DNA of 64,000 nucleotides. It comes from Anaerococcus vaginalis ATCC 51170. Its GTDB lineage: Bacteria; Bacillota; Clostridia; Tissierellales; Peptoniphilaceae. How positions within the stretch are numbered: position 1 is the stretch's first letter; each line of letters opens with the position of its first letter. The notes beneath the pieces were generated by a model. It was given only the letters and a program-made list of their open reading frames with translations. It did no database searches and was not told where the DNA came from. This document shows positions 1 through 9,113 of this stretch, one piece after another. The stretch is taken from assembly GCF_000163295.1 (NCBI RefSeq), contig NZ_GG700527.1:1524500-1588499 (forward strand), read 5' to 3'. The position numbers were made by a program, and so were the translations under genes.

Positions 1-451
1 TTGCTTTTTTGAATTCTGGATTTTTGTCTAATAGATTATATTTTCCTTGTATAAACATTTTGTTGGCAAATCTTATTCCTACTGTAAAAGTATATTGAAT
101 CAAAAATCCATATACGAAATATGACAATGGCATCCTTTGAAACAGAATTGAAATACCAAAAATATGAACTAATAATGATAAAGCTACTGCTTGAGTTATT
201 TTTATTAATTCAGTATATGATGCATATTCCAAAATTATTCTATATAGCTTGAAAGCTGAATATATAGCAATTGTTATAACTGTATTTATAAGAGCATAGT
301 TTTCAAAAGCTTTTAAATATATCCTTGGTATTTGAATTAAACTTCCATCAAACCTTAAAAATAAAGCTAAAAAATATGCTAAGTTAATGATTATAATATC
401 AAAAACTAAGAGTATATATGTTTTTTTATTTATTATTTTTTTAGTATCCAT
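1..451 (-). CDS. Polysaccharide-biosynthesis epimerase/dehydratase, FlaA1/CapD type (N-terminal part only)
   Basis: The gene runs off the window at base 1, so about 150 N-terminal residues are readable. They form a membrane domain with about four hydrophobic segments; the first is followed by the motif ALFLRFDG, characteristic of the membrane part of CapD/FlaA1-like NDP-sugar 4,6-dehydratases and epimerases used in capsule or wall-polysaccharide synthesis. The catalytic NAD-binding domain would lie outside the window. I chose the ATG at 451 because AAAGGA lies six bases ahead of it; an in-frame ATG at 517 (22 residues longer, GGAG 12 bases upstream) is the alternative. The LytR-CpsA-Psr gene immediately upstream on the same strand supports a cell-surface polysaccharide operon. 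Family assignment rests on the membrane part alone. Confidence 0.72.
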   Translation of the reverse strand, partial: MDTKKIINKKTYILLVFDIIIINLAYFLALFLRFDGSLIQIPRIYLKAFENYALINTVITIAIYSAFKLYRIILEYASYTELIKITQAVALSLLVHIFGISILFQRMPLSYFVYGFLIQYTFTVGIRFANKMFIQGKYNLLDKNPEFKKA

Positions 452-598
452 TTTCATTCCTTTTATAGCTCTTCTTTTTTTACTTTTTAAATTTTCTTTA
501 TTTATATAAATACTCATAGGGTAAGACATCTCCGCTTACAATTTTTACTAAGAAAAAGATCTCAAGCACTGTATACCTTACCCTTTTAATTAAAATAT

Positions 599-2038
599 TT
601 ATTTATCTGTTTTATTATTTTTCAAAATCCCATCATGAACTTGGTCAATAGATTCTTCATCCGCTCTCATCATGTATAAATTACTTCCTGGCATTAGGTA
701 TGATGGTAGACCTGGTTCGCTTGTTCCTGTTACTGCTTGACTTTTTATTTTCCAGTCCTTTGCGTCATCTATTTGACCATTTACTAATTCTATCATTTTA
801 TCATAAGGCATATTTGTATTTACTGAATCAAGTGCAACTTCTGCTATCGAATTGAAATTCAAAAGTGTTTCAGTTGATAATAATTTTTTTATTATACCTG
901 TCATTACTCTCACTTGATTTTTTCCTCTATCAAAATCGCCTTCTGCAAGGTGGTATCTTTCTCTTGAATATGCCAAAGCCATATCTCCATCCATGTGAAT
1001 TGTACCTTGTGGGAAATATTTGCCACCATTGGTTTCAAAAGCAACAGGATTTTCGACATCTACTCCACCCAATAAATCTATAAGTTGTATAAGAGTTGTG
1101 AAATTTACTTTTGCATAATAGTCTATATTTATATCAAGGAAATTTTCCAAAGTTTTTATAGATGTGTCTACTCCAAATAAGCCTGCGTGAGTTAATTTGT
1201 CATTTGCATAATCTCCCATTCCAGCTATATTTACATAAGTATCTCTTGGAATTGTTGTTATTAAAATTTTTCCTTTTTTAGGATTTACACTTACTATCAA
1301 ATTCACGTCAGATCTTGATACAGTTGCAAGATCTCCATAAGTGTCTATTCCTGAAATATATACATTAAAACTTTGATCTTTTTCAACTTCATTGTTTTGA
1401 TTTAGCTTTTGATCTCCCTTAACAGAATAAGATTTTAAAACTCTAGTTTTTTGGCTAAATCCTTCAATATTATCATCTAACATTTCTCTAAAGCCTTCAT
1501 TTAATAAAACAGCTTGAACATTTCCATTAATTAAGCTGTTACCTAAAGTTAAATAATCTCCCAAATCCTCAACATTTAAATCATCGCCATTTTCTTTTTT
1601 GAATTTTTTTAAAGCTTGTTTAACATTTTCTTTGTCCACTTGCTTAGCTATGGCAACCTGATTTTCATTCAAATCATCCAATGTTTCAATTGGAGATTCT
1701 TTCAAAACAACAAAAGACATTTTTGTTTTGATTACTTCTTTTTTGTCATTTATTTTTTGAACAGTTTGTATCGAAGTACTTGCGTAAGAAATAAATAAGC
1801 CTTCCACTGCACTTACAAACAAAAGTACAATTATAAAAAAGGCTTTAATCGGCTTGCCAGCCTTTTTTCTTTTGAAAATCAATAAAGAAAATCCAAAAAT
1901 AAGTAAAAATATAAGTCCCAAAACTATAAACCTATATTTCACTGGCAAAATGCTATATTTATTTAAAAAATAAAAAAATATTATGTACACAATAGTTGAT
2001 AAAAAAATCGAAATTTTAGATATTAAATTTTTCATCAT
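599..2038 (-). CDS. LytR-CpsA-Psr family glycopolymer transferase
   Basis: 479 residues. Three hydrophobic segments occupy roughly residues 1-90, then an extracellular region of about 120 residues resembling the accessory domain of CpsA-like proteins, then the LCP catalytic domain from about residue 230. Seen motifs: SRSDVNLIV, the arginine in TTIPRDTYVNI, and YSRERY...FDRGKNQVRV, which carries the conserved arginines binding the polyprenyl pyrophosphate substrate. Members of this family attach capsule or teichoic-type polymers to peptidoglycan outside the membrane. The gene precedes the truncated epimerase gene on the same strand, with about 80 to 150 bases between them, so a capsule operon is likely. 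Two adjacent Met codons (2038, 2035) could serve as start, with GGAG about 14 bases upstream. Confidence 0.9.
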   Translation of the reverse strand: MMKNLISKISIFLSTIVYIIFFYFLNKYSILPVKYRFIVLGLIFLLIFGFSLLIFKRKKAGKPIKAFFIIVLLFVSAVEGLFISYASTSIQTVQKINDKKEVIKTKMSFVVLKESPIETLDDLNENQVAIAKQVDKENVKQALKKFKKENGDDLNVEDLGDYLTLGNSLINGNVQAVLLNEGFREMLDDNIEGFSQKTRVLKSYSVKGDQKLNQNNEVEKDQSFNVYISGIDTYGDLATVSRSDVNLIVSVNPKKGKILITTIPRDTYVNIAGMGDYANDKLTHAGLFGVDTSIKTLENFLDINIDYYAKVNFTTLIQLIDLLGGVDVENPVAFETNGGKYFPQGTIHMDGDMALAYSRERYHLAEGDFDRGKNQVRVMTGIIKKLLSTETLLNFNSIAEVALDSVNTNMPYDKMIELVNGQIDDAKDWKIKSQAVTGTSEPGLPSYLMPGSNLYMMRADEESIDQVHDGILKNNKTDK

Positions 2039-2296
2039 ATCTTCGGAAAATTCTCCTTCATTTAAAATTTGTAATTATTCTCAAACAATGATATAACAAC
2101 TTGTAGTATTTGTCAATAATAAAGCAGCTCAAACATTTAAATTTTGCGATTTTCATAACTTTTAAAAATCAATTTTAAAAGTTCTTTTATAATTTTTCAA
2201 ATTAACAAATAAAACTTCTTACTATAATATAAAAACAAGTTATTATCGTTTTTTGCCTTGTTGAAAGTATAATATTTCCAAAGAAAGAGGTGACCT

Positions 2297-3616
2297 ATGA
2301 TATTAGATGAAAAAATATTTAAAGAATTAGAAAAAAATTATGAAAAAGATCCTAAAAATAAAGTTATTGAAAATGCCATTTCAAATATGGGGATAATGGA
2401 GGCTTCTTTAAATAAAAATATTATCAACAAACACGATTTTATTTTTTCTAACGAAGTTGAAACTAAAGAAGTTACTAATCAAAGAAAAACTGGTAGATGT
2501 TGGATGTTTGCTGGTCTTAATATGATTAGGATGCATATTGCCAAAAAACTTAATATGGAAAAATTTGAGCTTTCTGAGTCTTTTCTTTATTTTTATGACA
2601 ATATGGAAAAGGCAAATTTGTTTTTGCAAAGAGTAATTGATACAAAAAATTTGGATATTAAAGATAGAAAAGTTGAAGATGTTTTCTATTCAACTCCAGA
2701 AGATGGCGGATATTTTGAATTTTTCTATTATTTGATAAAAAAATATGGAATTGTTCCAAAGACAAATATGGGCGAACTTTTCCATACAGAGGAATCTTCT
2801 TTTATGTTTTATACTTTGGAAAATGCCCTCAAAAAAATCGCTATGGATATTAGAGCGACGGATGACGAAAAAGAAATTGAAATTTTAAGAAAAAAAGGTC
2901 TATCCTATGCCTACAATATTTTTGTAAAATCCATTGGAAAACCTGTTGAAAATTTTGATTTTAAATACTATGACAAGGACAACAATTACAAAATTGAAAA
3001 AGATATGACGCCAAAGAAATTTTTTGACAATTACGTTGGGGATTTTTTTGATGGAAAAATAAAATTATTAAATGACCCGAGACATCCTTACAATAGGATT
3101 TTGGTTGATAAAAACGCAAAAAATGCAGTAGATTTGCCAGATCTTGTTGGAATTAATGTTGACATGGATACAATGAGTAAATCCGCTCAAAAATCTATAA
3201 AAAACAACGAAACAATGTGGTTTGCTTGCGATGTTGACATAGATAAAGACAGAGAAAGCGGAGTTATGGATGAAAATTTATTTAATTTCGACCAAACTTT
3301 TACCAATTTTGACAAAATGACAAAAGCTCAAAGAATTGATTCAAGATATTCTACAGCCTGCCACGCCATGAATCTTACTGGCTTTGACAAAAAAGATAAA
3401 GACGTAAAATTTTGGAAAATTGAAAATTCATGGGGAGAAGATAACGGACACGACGGATATTTTTCTATGACTGACAAATGGTTTAGGGAAAATACTTTTG
3501 AATTAATTGTTGATAAGAAGTTTTTGACAAAAAAAGTGATGGAGGCTTTTGATAAGGAAAAAATTTATTATGATGAGTTTGACCCGATGTATAAAATGCT
3601 AAAAAATATAAAATAA
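2297..3616 (+). CDS. pepC: Aminopeptidase C (peptidase C1B, bleomycin-hydrolase family)
   Basis: 439 residues, full length for the family. The papain-type catalytic triad is visible: Cys68 in TGRCWMF, His356 in TACHAMNLTG and Asn377 in IENSWG. These cytosolic enzymes form hexamers with an internal active site and remove N-terminal residues from peptides; Clostridia-type members take part in peptide nutrition. The start follows AGAGGTGA at a normal distance. The gene is transcribed away from the LCP gene and stands alone, followed by a hairpin at 3666-3681. The same window also encodes PepF and M29 peptidases, suggesting a peptide- and amino-acid-using metabolism. Confidence 0.93.
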   Translation: MILDEKIFKELEKNYEKDPKNKVIENAISNMGIMEASLNKNIINKHDFIFSNEVETKEVTNQRKTGRCWMFAGLNMIRMHIAKKLNMEKFELSESFLYFYDNMEKANLFLQRVIDTKNLDIKDRKVEDVFYSTPEDGGYFEFFYYLIKKYGIVPKTNMGELFHTEESSFMFYTLENALKKIAMDIRATDDEKEIEILRKKGLSYAYNIFVKSIGKPVENFDFKYYDKDNNYKIEKDMTPKKFFDNYVGDFFDGKIKLLNDPRHPYNRILVDKNAKNAVDLPDLVGINVDMDTMSKSAQKSIKNNETMWFACDVDIDKDRESGVMDENLFNFDQTFTNFDKMTKAQRIDSRYSTACHAMNLTGFDKKDKDVKFWKIENSWGEDNGHDGYFSMTDKWFRENTFELIVDKKFLTKKVMEAFDKEKIYYDEFDPMYKMLKNIK

Positions 3617-3909
3617 AATCTTTGAAAAATAAATTTACAAAGCTGGGCTTAATACAAATAAAAAACCCAGCCTAAGCTGGGAAAATAAAGAAGAACGTTA
3701 TACGGTATAAAATAAATAAGTCCGGGATTAAACAAAGTTCAACTTTATAAAATTTACAAAAGTAGTATTACTTCTTGTAAAAAATTATACCTCAGCAAAT
3801 CGAAAAAGCAAGCGGAAACGATTTTTTGATAAATTAAAATTATCTTTTGATTATGTTCAAATTTTTTAAATTTAATTTATTTTGAGAAATTTTAGTTTTT
3901 AATTAAATA
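3617..3909. other. Intergenic region with overlapping hairpins
   Basis: No gene seen. Three copies of one hexamer pairing set occur: GCTGGG (3642-3647), CCCAGC (3666-3671) and GCTGGG (3676-3681), so the middle segment can pair with either neighbour. The second hairpin is followed by an A-rich run rather than T-rich, so it is not a standard terminator for pepC. A further imperfect inverted repeat lies at about 3757-3786. Confidence 0.45.
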
Positions 3910-3910
3910 A

Positions 3911-3964
3911 AAAGTGGCTTTTGCAAAACTATGATTATAAATAATTTTGCATCAGCCACTTTTA
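3911..3964 (-). terminator. Rho-independent terminator of the S41 protease gene
   Basis: Inverted repeat AGTGGC...TTTTGC/GCAAAA...GCCACT with a loop of about 20 bases, followed on the minus strand by five T. It lies directly after the stop codon of the S41 peptidase gene and, read on the plus strand, is also T-flanked, so it may stop transcription in both directions. Confidence 0.7.
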
Positions 3965-3965
3965 T

Positions 3966-5360
3966 TTATTCCTCAATTTTTTCCAATTTTTTTATTGTAT
4001 CTATTGATTCGTTTAGGCTTTCTGTGTTTATGTCTGGGTTTGTTTTTTCTTCTTCGTTTATTTTTCCATCTGGTGCGTAGCCTAGGGTGTTTGTGTAGGT
4101 GAAAACTAAGCCGGAATTTGGGCATACGTCATTTATTAAGCCAAGTGTTACTCCATCGCCCCCGGTTTTTTTGCCTACTAATTTTGCAATTTTTGCGTTT
4201 TTGCAAAAATTTGCCATTCCTTCGGCTGCTGAATATACTCCTTCGTCAACTAATAAATACAAATCTCCTTTAAATTTATTTTTTTTCATTGGAGTGATTT
4301 CTATTTTGTCTTTGCTATAATATGAAAAATCTTTTAAATCTTCTTTGTGTTCAAGCTCCATTTTTTCTATATTTACATTTGAAATATCTTCAAATCCAAG
4401 CTCTTCGCTTTCTAATAATAGTTTTGTTCTCATTCCATCTTTAAAAAACATGTGATTGTTTACGGAAATTTTTTTGTCTATGAGTCTTGGTAAAAGATAT
4501 TCTTGCCAATATTCTATATTTCCACCGGAATTTTCTCTGATGTCTATTATTATTGTTTTTAAATCTTGATTTTCTTCTAAAAATTTGTCTAATTTTTTCA
4601 TATCTTCTGAAAGCTCATATTCTGCTAGCATTTCTTTTATTTTTATTAGTCCCAAACTTGGTGCTAGCATTTTTACTTCCATATTTTCGCCGGAATTTTC
4701 TGTGTATTGGGTTCTTCTCCTGATTTTTTTCCTATCAGCTTTATTTGATTGGACTCCATCAACTCCGTATCTATCTCTTACGCTTTCTTTGTTCAGCGTT
4801 AAAAATTCATAATACATTGACGGATCTGTCCAAAAATGTGAATAGTATTCTAAGGTTTCTTCTACGTAATCTTTTTGTGCAATTGTTGCGTGGTCATTGT
4901 GCAAATCTTCCATTATTTTTCCCATAGTGTTTGTAAATTCTTGGTCGTTTTTGCAAAATTTTATTTCGCTTAAATATTTTGAATAATTTGCCAAAAAGTC
5001 AACTCCGTATTGCCTTTTCAAAACTCCAAAAAATGGATAATTATCTCTAATTTCATTGAAAAGATAATTGAAATCTTCTACCATTTCTTCTTGGCTTAAT
5101 TCTTTTTTTTCTACCTTATTTTCAAAAACTAATTTGCATGGCCCATCTAATTTTTTATACCATGCCATATAGGCTTCTATTGATTTAAATTCATCAATTT
5201 TATCTGGGTTTATTTTTATTATTTTCTTCTCTTTTGGCTTTTTTTCTGAAATCAAACTATCTTTTCTTTTTTCTAGATAGTCTAATCTCCTTTGAGCGCA
5301 TGATGAAAATAAAATAATAATCGCCAAAAATAAAATGCTTATTTTACTTTTTTTCTTCAT
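3966..5360 (-). CDS. S41 family peptidase, lipoprotein
   Basis: 464 residues from the ATG at 5360, chosen because GGAGG sits five bases ahead; an upstream in-frame ATG at 5372 overlaps that ribosome binding site. The N terminus is a lipoprotein signal peptide with a lipobox ending in FSSC, so the mature protein is tethered outside the membrane. The C-terminal half carries the tail-specific protease/S41 core, including IIDIRENSGGN and GVYSAAEGMANF, which contains the likely catalytic serine. Substrate unknown. The start codon overlaps the end of the upstream 115-residue membrane protein gene, so the two are probably translated together. Confidence 0.82.
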   Translation of the reverse strand: MKKKSKISILFLAIIILFSSCAQRRLDYLEKRKDSLISEKKPKEKKIIKINPDKIDEFKSIEAYMAWYKKLDGPCKLVFENKVEKKELSQEEMVEDFNYLFNEIRDNYPFFGVLKRQYGVDFLANYSKYLSEIKFCKNDQEFTNTMGKIMEDLHNDHATIAQKDYVEETLEYYSHFWTDPSMYYEFLTLNKESVRDRYGVDGVQSNKADRKKIRRRTQYTENSGENMEVKMLAPSLGLIKIKEMLAEYELSEDMKKLDKFLEENQDLKTIIIDIRENSGGNIEYWQEYLLPRLIDKKISVNNHMFFKDGMRTKLLLESEELGFEDISNVNIEKMELEHKEDLKDFSYYSKDKIEITPMKKNKFKGDLYLLVDEGVYSAAEGMANFCKNAKIAKLVGKKTGGDGVTLGLINDVCPNSGLVFTYTNTLGYAPDGKINEEEKTNPDINTESLNESIDTIKKLEKIEE

Positions 5361-5691
5361 CAAGTCCTCCATTTATAACCCAATCTCTTTTTTTTATCTC
5401 ATATAAAAAGGGAAGAATGCCTATTGGATTTATTAATGAAAAAGCCATTATCATCAAAAGTTTAAAGTAAAGTCCTTTTTTTTCATTTCTCAAAATAGAA
5501 GCTGTGCTTTTGTTGTTGGTTTTTATTAAATATATTCCTCTTAAAAGCAAAAATATTCCACCAGCTATTTCAAAACCTTCTTTATAATATATGCCAAAAG
5601 CGAAAACGCAAATTGCAGACAAAAAGTAAAGAAAGTATGCTATTTTATTTTTTGTATTGTATGTTTTTAATTTTGTAATTTCTCTACTCAT
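5344..5691 (-). CDS. Small membrane protein of unknown function
   Basis: 115 residues with four hydrophobic segments (about residues 14-28, 31-50, 70-90 and a short one near 88-98) and a charged C-terminal tail. I do not recognise a family. Its 3' end overlaps the S41 lipoprotein gene by 17 bases, and it begins 17 bases downstream of tsaD, so it probably belongs to the long tsaE-tsaB-rimI-tsaD transcript. It could help the lipoprotein protease, but that is only inferred from coupling. Confidence 0.7.
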   Translation of the reverse strand: MSREITKLKTYNTKNKIAYFLYFLSAICVFAFGIYYKEGFEIAGGIFLLLRGIYLIKTNNKSTASILRNEKKGLYFKLLMIMAFSLINPIGILPFLYEIKKRDWVINGGLDEEKK

Positions 5692-5708
5692 AAGTCTATT
5701 ATATCAAA

Positions 5709-6719
5709 TTAAAGTCCTAAATTTGGATACACTTTCAAATAATTATCAGACCTTGCTCCGGCTTTGTAATTTAAATATCCTGCCATAGCAATCATGGCCG
5801 CATTATCTGTGCACAAAATTATATCTGGATAATAAAATTTGACTCCCCTTTTTTCACATTCTTCTTTTAATCTTTCTTTTAATCTAGAATTTGCAGCAAC
5901 TCCTCCTGATACTGCAAATGTATTTAATCCTGTTTCATCTATCAATCGCATAGATTTTTCTACCAAAACATCTACAACGGCTTCTTGAAAACTTGCTGCC
6001 AAATCTGCCTTGTTTATTTCTAAATTTTTTTGGTTTTGGTGGTTCATATAATTTAAAACTGAAGTTTTAAGTCCTGAAAATGAAAAATCGTAAGAATCTT
6101 TTTCAAGCATAATTCTTGGAAAATCTATGGCATCCTTTCTTCCTTTTTTTGAAAGTTTATCAATTTTTGGTCCGCCTGGATAGCCAAGTCCGATTGACCT
6201 TGCAATTTTATCGTAAGATTCTCCAGCAGCATCATCTCTTGTCGTTCCAATTATTTCATAATCTGTATAGCCATTTACTTTTACAAGATAAGTATGACCT
6301 CCACTTACAACCAAAGAAATAAACGGTGGTTCTAGGTCTTTATTTGACAAATAATTTGCGCAAATATGGCCTTGCATATGATTTGTTCCAATCATTGGAA
6401 TATTTGCTGACAAAGAAAGAGCCTTTGCCGCAGAAATTCCTACCAAAAGTGAACCAATAAGTCCAGGACCTTTGGTAACAGAAATTAAATCAATATCGCT
6501 ATAAGATAAATTTGTATCTAAAAGCGCCTTTTCAATCAAAGGATTGATTGCCTCAAGATGTTTTCTTGATGCGATTTCTGGCACAACTCCTCCAAATATT
6601 TTATGTATATCAATTTGTGATGATATTAAATTAATCAAAACTTCCCTGTCGTTTTTCAAAATAGCAACTGAAGAATCGTCACAAGAAGTTTCAATTCCCA
6701 TTGTATAAAAATCTTTCAT
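5709..6719 (-). CDS. tsaD: tRNA N6-threonylcarbamoyladenosine transferase, catalytic subunit
   Basis: 336 residues, standard size. TsaD joins the threonylcarbamoyl group to A37 of ANN-decoding tRNAs together with TsaB and TsaE. Visible signatures are GIETSCDDSSVAIL at the N terminus (ASKHA fold), the metal-ligand pair His114 and His118 in NHMQGH, SGGHTYLV, and FAVSGGVAANSRLKE near the C terminus. The start codon directly abuts the rimI stop. TsaB and TsaE lie upstream in the same operon, so all three subunits of the complex are made together. Confidence 0.96.
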   Translation of the reverse strand: MKDFYTMGIETSCDDSSVAILKNDREVLINLISSQIDIHKIFGGVVPEIASRKHLEAINPLIEKALLDTNLSYSDIDLISVTKGPGLIGSLLVGISAAKALSLSANIPMIGTNHMQGHICANYLSNKDLEPPFISLVVSGGHTYLVKVNGYTDYEIIGTTRDDAAGESYDKIARSIGLGYPGGPKIDKLSKKGRKDAIDFPRIMLEKDSYDFSFSGLKTSVLNYMNHQNQKNLEINKADLAASFQEAVVDVLVEKSMRLIDETGLNTFAVSGGVAANSRLKERLKEECEKRGVKFYYPDIILCTDNAAMIAMAGYLNYKAGARSDNYLKVYPNLGL

Positions 6720-7157
6720 CTAATCCAATTCCTTTAACATTATATAAGCATCTTCGTGAACTCTGGCATAATAATTTTCCCTAAGTCTAATTTTTTCAAA
6801 ACCAAATTTTTGATAAAGATTTATAGCTGGAAAATTTTTTGTAGAAACTTCTAGCCAAATTTTTGAAACTTTTAAACTCTTTGCAAAATTTATCATGTGC
6901 TCAAGCATAAATGAACCAATATTTTGCCCACGATAAAGTTCATCAACTGCAATAGTATAAATTTCTATCTCATCCAAAATTTTTGAAATTATATAAAAGC
7001 CTAGAGTTTCTCCATTTTTTTCATATACAAAACACTCTTTGTGCTTATTTTTTTCAATATCATTTATAAGATCCTTTTTAGGCATAGGCTTATAAAAAGC
7101 ACTAGATTCGATTTTATAAACCTTATCCGTATCTCCTACAGTCATTGTCCTAATCAT
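6720..7157 (-). CDS. rimI: Ribosomal protein S18 alanine N-acetyltransferase
   Basis: 145 residues, a single GNAT domain. The acetyl-CoA binding stretch is seen as VDELYRGQNIGSFML, and the C-terminal part contains ISKIWLEVS-type and NLYQKFGFEKI motifs typical of RimI. Its place between tsaB and tsaD is the common arrangement in Firmicutes and supports RimI over other GNAT enzymes. The start overlaps the tsaB stop by eight bases; an internal Met at codon 5 is possible, but neither has a strong ribosome binding site, consistent with translational coupling. Confidence 0.9.
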   Translation of the reverse strand: MIRTMTVGDTDKVYKIESSAFYKPMPKKDLINDIEKNKHKECFVYEKNGETLGFYIISKILDEIEIYTIAVDELYRGQNIGSFMLEHMINFAKSLKVSKIWLEVSTKNFPAINLYQKFGFEKIRLRENYYARVHEDAYIMLKELD

Positions 7158-7818
7158 TTTTCTTTTCTCTATCCCTTTCCGCTTGTGATTTTCTCAAATA
7201 ATTTGGCACAAGCTTATAAAGATCATAGTCCTCATCTTTTTTCAAAAGAGCAAGCTTACACAAATTTTTTCCAATACAAGAATTATAAGAAAAATCCAAA
7301 ATTCTTGCCCTATCAAATTTGTCCCTATATTTTTCACCAACTTCCGAAACCAAATCAAAATCTACATTTTTTTCATTACAAAGTTTCGAAAAATCATCAA
7401 TATTATATAAATCTTCCTTAACAATTTCATTCATATTTTCATCATACATTGCCCCATAAATTCTTTTTCCCCTTGCATCAAGCATAGAAGCCTTAAAAGA
7501 ATTCGAAGAAGAATTTAGGGCAAGAGCCTTCAAAGTTGAAACTGGAATTAATTTTTTATTTCCAACTTGGGCAAAAGTCTTTGCAATTGTCATTCCAATT
7601 CTTAAACCCGTAAAAGATCCCGGCCCTTGGCTAATGGCAAAAATATCAATATCAGAAAGCTTTAGTCCCAAAAGATTTAATAAAGTTTCAATCATTGGCA
7701 CAAGCGATTCCGAATGAGTTTTTTCTTGATTTACATTAAAATCCCCAATGACTTTTTCATCCTCAACAACAGTTACAGTAGAAATCATTGTGGAAGTATC
7801 AATTCCTAAAACCCTCAT
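7150..7818 (-). CDS. tsaB: tRNA threonylcarbamoyladenosine biosynthesis protein TsaB
   Basis: 222 residues. N-terminal ASKHA fold signature LGIDTSTMISTVTVVE and ISQGPGSFTGLRIGM, the hallmark of TsaB. It is a non-catalytic TsaD paralogue that forms the heterodimer core of the t6A synthase. The C-terminal third is basic and divergent, as usual. Eight bases separate it from tsaE upstream, and it overlaps rimI downstream. Confidence 0.95.
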   Translation of the reverse strand: MRVLGIDTSTMISTVTVVEDEKVIGDFNVNQEKTHSESLVPMIETLLNLLGLKLSDIDIFAISQGPGSFTGLRIGMTIAKTFAQVGNKKLIPVSTLKALALNSSSNSFKASMLDARGKRIYGAMYDENMNEIVKEDLYNIDDFSKLCNEKNVDFDLVSEVGEKYRDKFDRARILDFSYNSCIGKNLCKLALLKKDEDYDLYKLVPNYLRKSQAERDREKKND

Positions 7819-7826
7819 AAAATCTC

Positions 7827-8252
7827 CTAATCTAAAAATTTCACGCTAATTTCCCTAGCGTTTTCATCAATTTTTTCTATATTAACTTCAATCATATCAT
7901 CTGGAAGATAATCCTCTGCCTTATCTGCCCATTCCAAAAATGTTACAGCATCCTCTGGGTAAAAATAATTTTCAAAATCTATATCTAAAATTTCATCAGG
8001 ATCTTCAAACCTATAAAGGTCTAGATGATAAATTGGAAAATCTTCCCCTTGCTTTTCTCCATTATAAATATTTACGATAGCAAAAGTTGGAGATGAAGTA
8101 TTAGAAATTCCAAAATATTTGCAAACAAAAGAAACAAAAGTAGTTTTGCCACTACCCATTTCTCCAATTAAATTTACAACTTGGCCCTTTTTCAATTTTT
8201 TAGAAAAATCAAAAGCAAAATCTTCCATTTCCTTTAAAGAATTAATTCTCAT
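7827..8252 (-). CDS. tsaE: tRNA threonylcarbamoyladenosine biosynthesis ATPase TsaE
   Basis: 141 residues. P-loop GEMGSGKTTFVSF at about residues 29-41, followed by TSPTFAIVN and YHLDLYRFE, the typical TsaE motifs. It is the small ATPase that drives turnover of the TsaBD complex. First gene of the tsaE-tsaB-rimI-tsaD run; upstream lies a 234-base gap holding the ribU terminator, so its promoter must be in that gap. Confidence 0.95.
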   Translation of the reverse strand: MRINSLKEMEDFAFDFSKKLKKGQVVNLIGEMGSGKTTFVSFVCKYFGISNTSSPTFAIVNIYNGEKQGEDFPIYHLDLYRFEDPDEILDIDFENYFYPEDAVTFLEWADKAEDYLPDDMIEVNIEKIDENAREISVKFLD

Positions 8253-8445
8253 AAAAACTCCTTCTAATCTATTATACTACAAAAGTTTAATTTGAAGCTT
8301 TTTGTAAGATATATTATAGTCTAAAATAAAAAAAATCCAATGATTTTTAAGGTAAAAATAAAATTCTATCTATCTCCAAAAATAATAATAGAGATCTCTT
8401 TTATTAAATTTATAAAATAATAAATTTCAGCTTTCAAAAAAATCA

Positions 8446-8473
8446 AAAAAACAGACCACAAAGTCTGTTTTTA
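8446..8473 (-). terminator. Terminator after ribU
   Basis: AAACAGAC/GTCTGTTT hairpin with a six-base loop and T runs on both sides, shortly after the ribU stop. The upstream flank (8390-8399) contains the sequence AGAGATCTCT, a motif that recurs in several intergenic regions of this window. Confidence 0.8.
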
Positions 8474-8486
8474 AAATTTAAAATAA

Positions 8487-9083
8487 TTATTTTCTATCGT
8501 GCAAAATTCCTGAAACGTGTTTGTATAATAATTTTGTTACCAAAATTTCTATTGAACCTTTTATCAAATTAAATGGAACAATCGCGAAAAGCATCATAGT
8601 AAAATAAGAATTTACTAAAGTATTTGTTTTGTGTGCCATAGCTACAAAGGCGCTCATTTCTACTCCCATTGCTTTTCCATAAAGTGGAAAAATTACAAAG
8701 GCATTTGATAAGGTTGCTGCAAGTGTCATAATTAACATTCCGCAAATCATAGCTATAGTTGCATTTTTTTTGGTTTTTTTCCTTTTATATATACTTGCTG
8801 ATACAAATACAAAAAGTCCTCCAACTATAAAATTGGAAATTTCTCCAACTCCACCTGTGCTTGTCTTGCTCAAATTCAAAATATTTTTGATAAGTTGAAT
8901 TAAGACTCCATACAAAGGCCCCATCGAAAATCCACCAATAAGAGCTGGCACATCTGCAAGGTCAACTTTCATAAAAGGTGGTGCAACTGGAATTGGAAAT
9001 TGAATAAACATAAGTATAAAACTCATGGCTGAAAGTATTCCAACTTTAACTAAGTTTCTTAATTTTTTTTGATCATGACTCAT
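8487..9083 (-). CDS. ribU: Riboflavin ECF transporter substrate-binding subunit RibU
   Basis: 198 residues, about six transmembrane segments. The motif FPIPVAPPFMKVDLADVPALIG after the first segment and GGFSMGPLYGVLIQLIKN are typical of RibU S-components, which bind riboflavin in the membrane and work with a shared energising module (EcfAAT, not in the window). An FMN riboswitch about 280 bases upstream on the same strand strongly supports the substrate. The start at 9083 follows AGGAGG. The leader is unusual: a repeat element sits between riboswitch and gene. Confidence 0.93.
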   Translation of the reverse strand: MSHDQKKLRNLVKVGILSAMSFILMFIQFPIPVAPPFMKVDLADVPALIGGFSMGPLYGVLIQLIKNILNLSKTSTGGVGEISNFIVGGLFVFVSASIYKRKKTKKNATIAMICGMLIMTLAATLSNAFVIFPLYGKAMGVEMSAFVAMAHKTNTLVNSYFTMMLFAIVPFNLIKGSIEILVTKLLYKHVSGILHDRK

Positions 9084-9113
9084 AAAATCCTCCTAAAATT
9101 TGGCATAAAAAAA

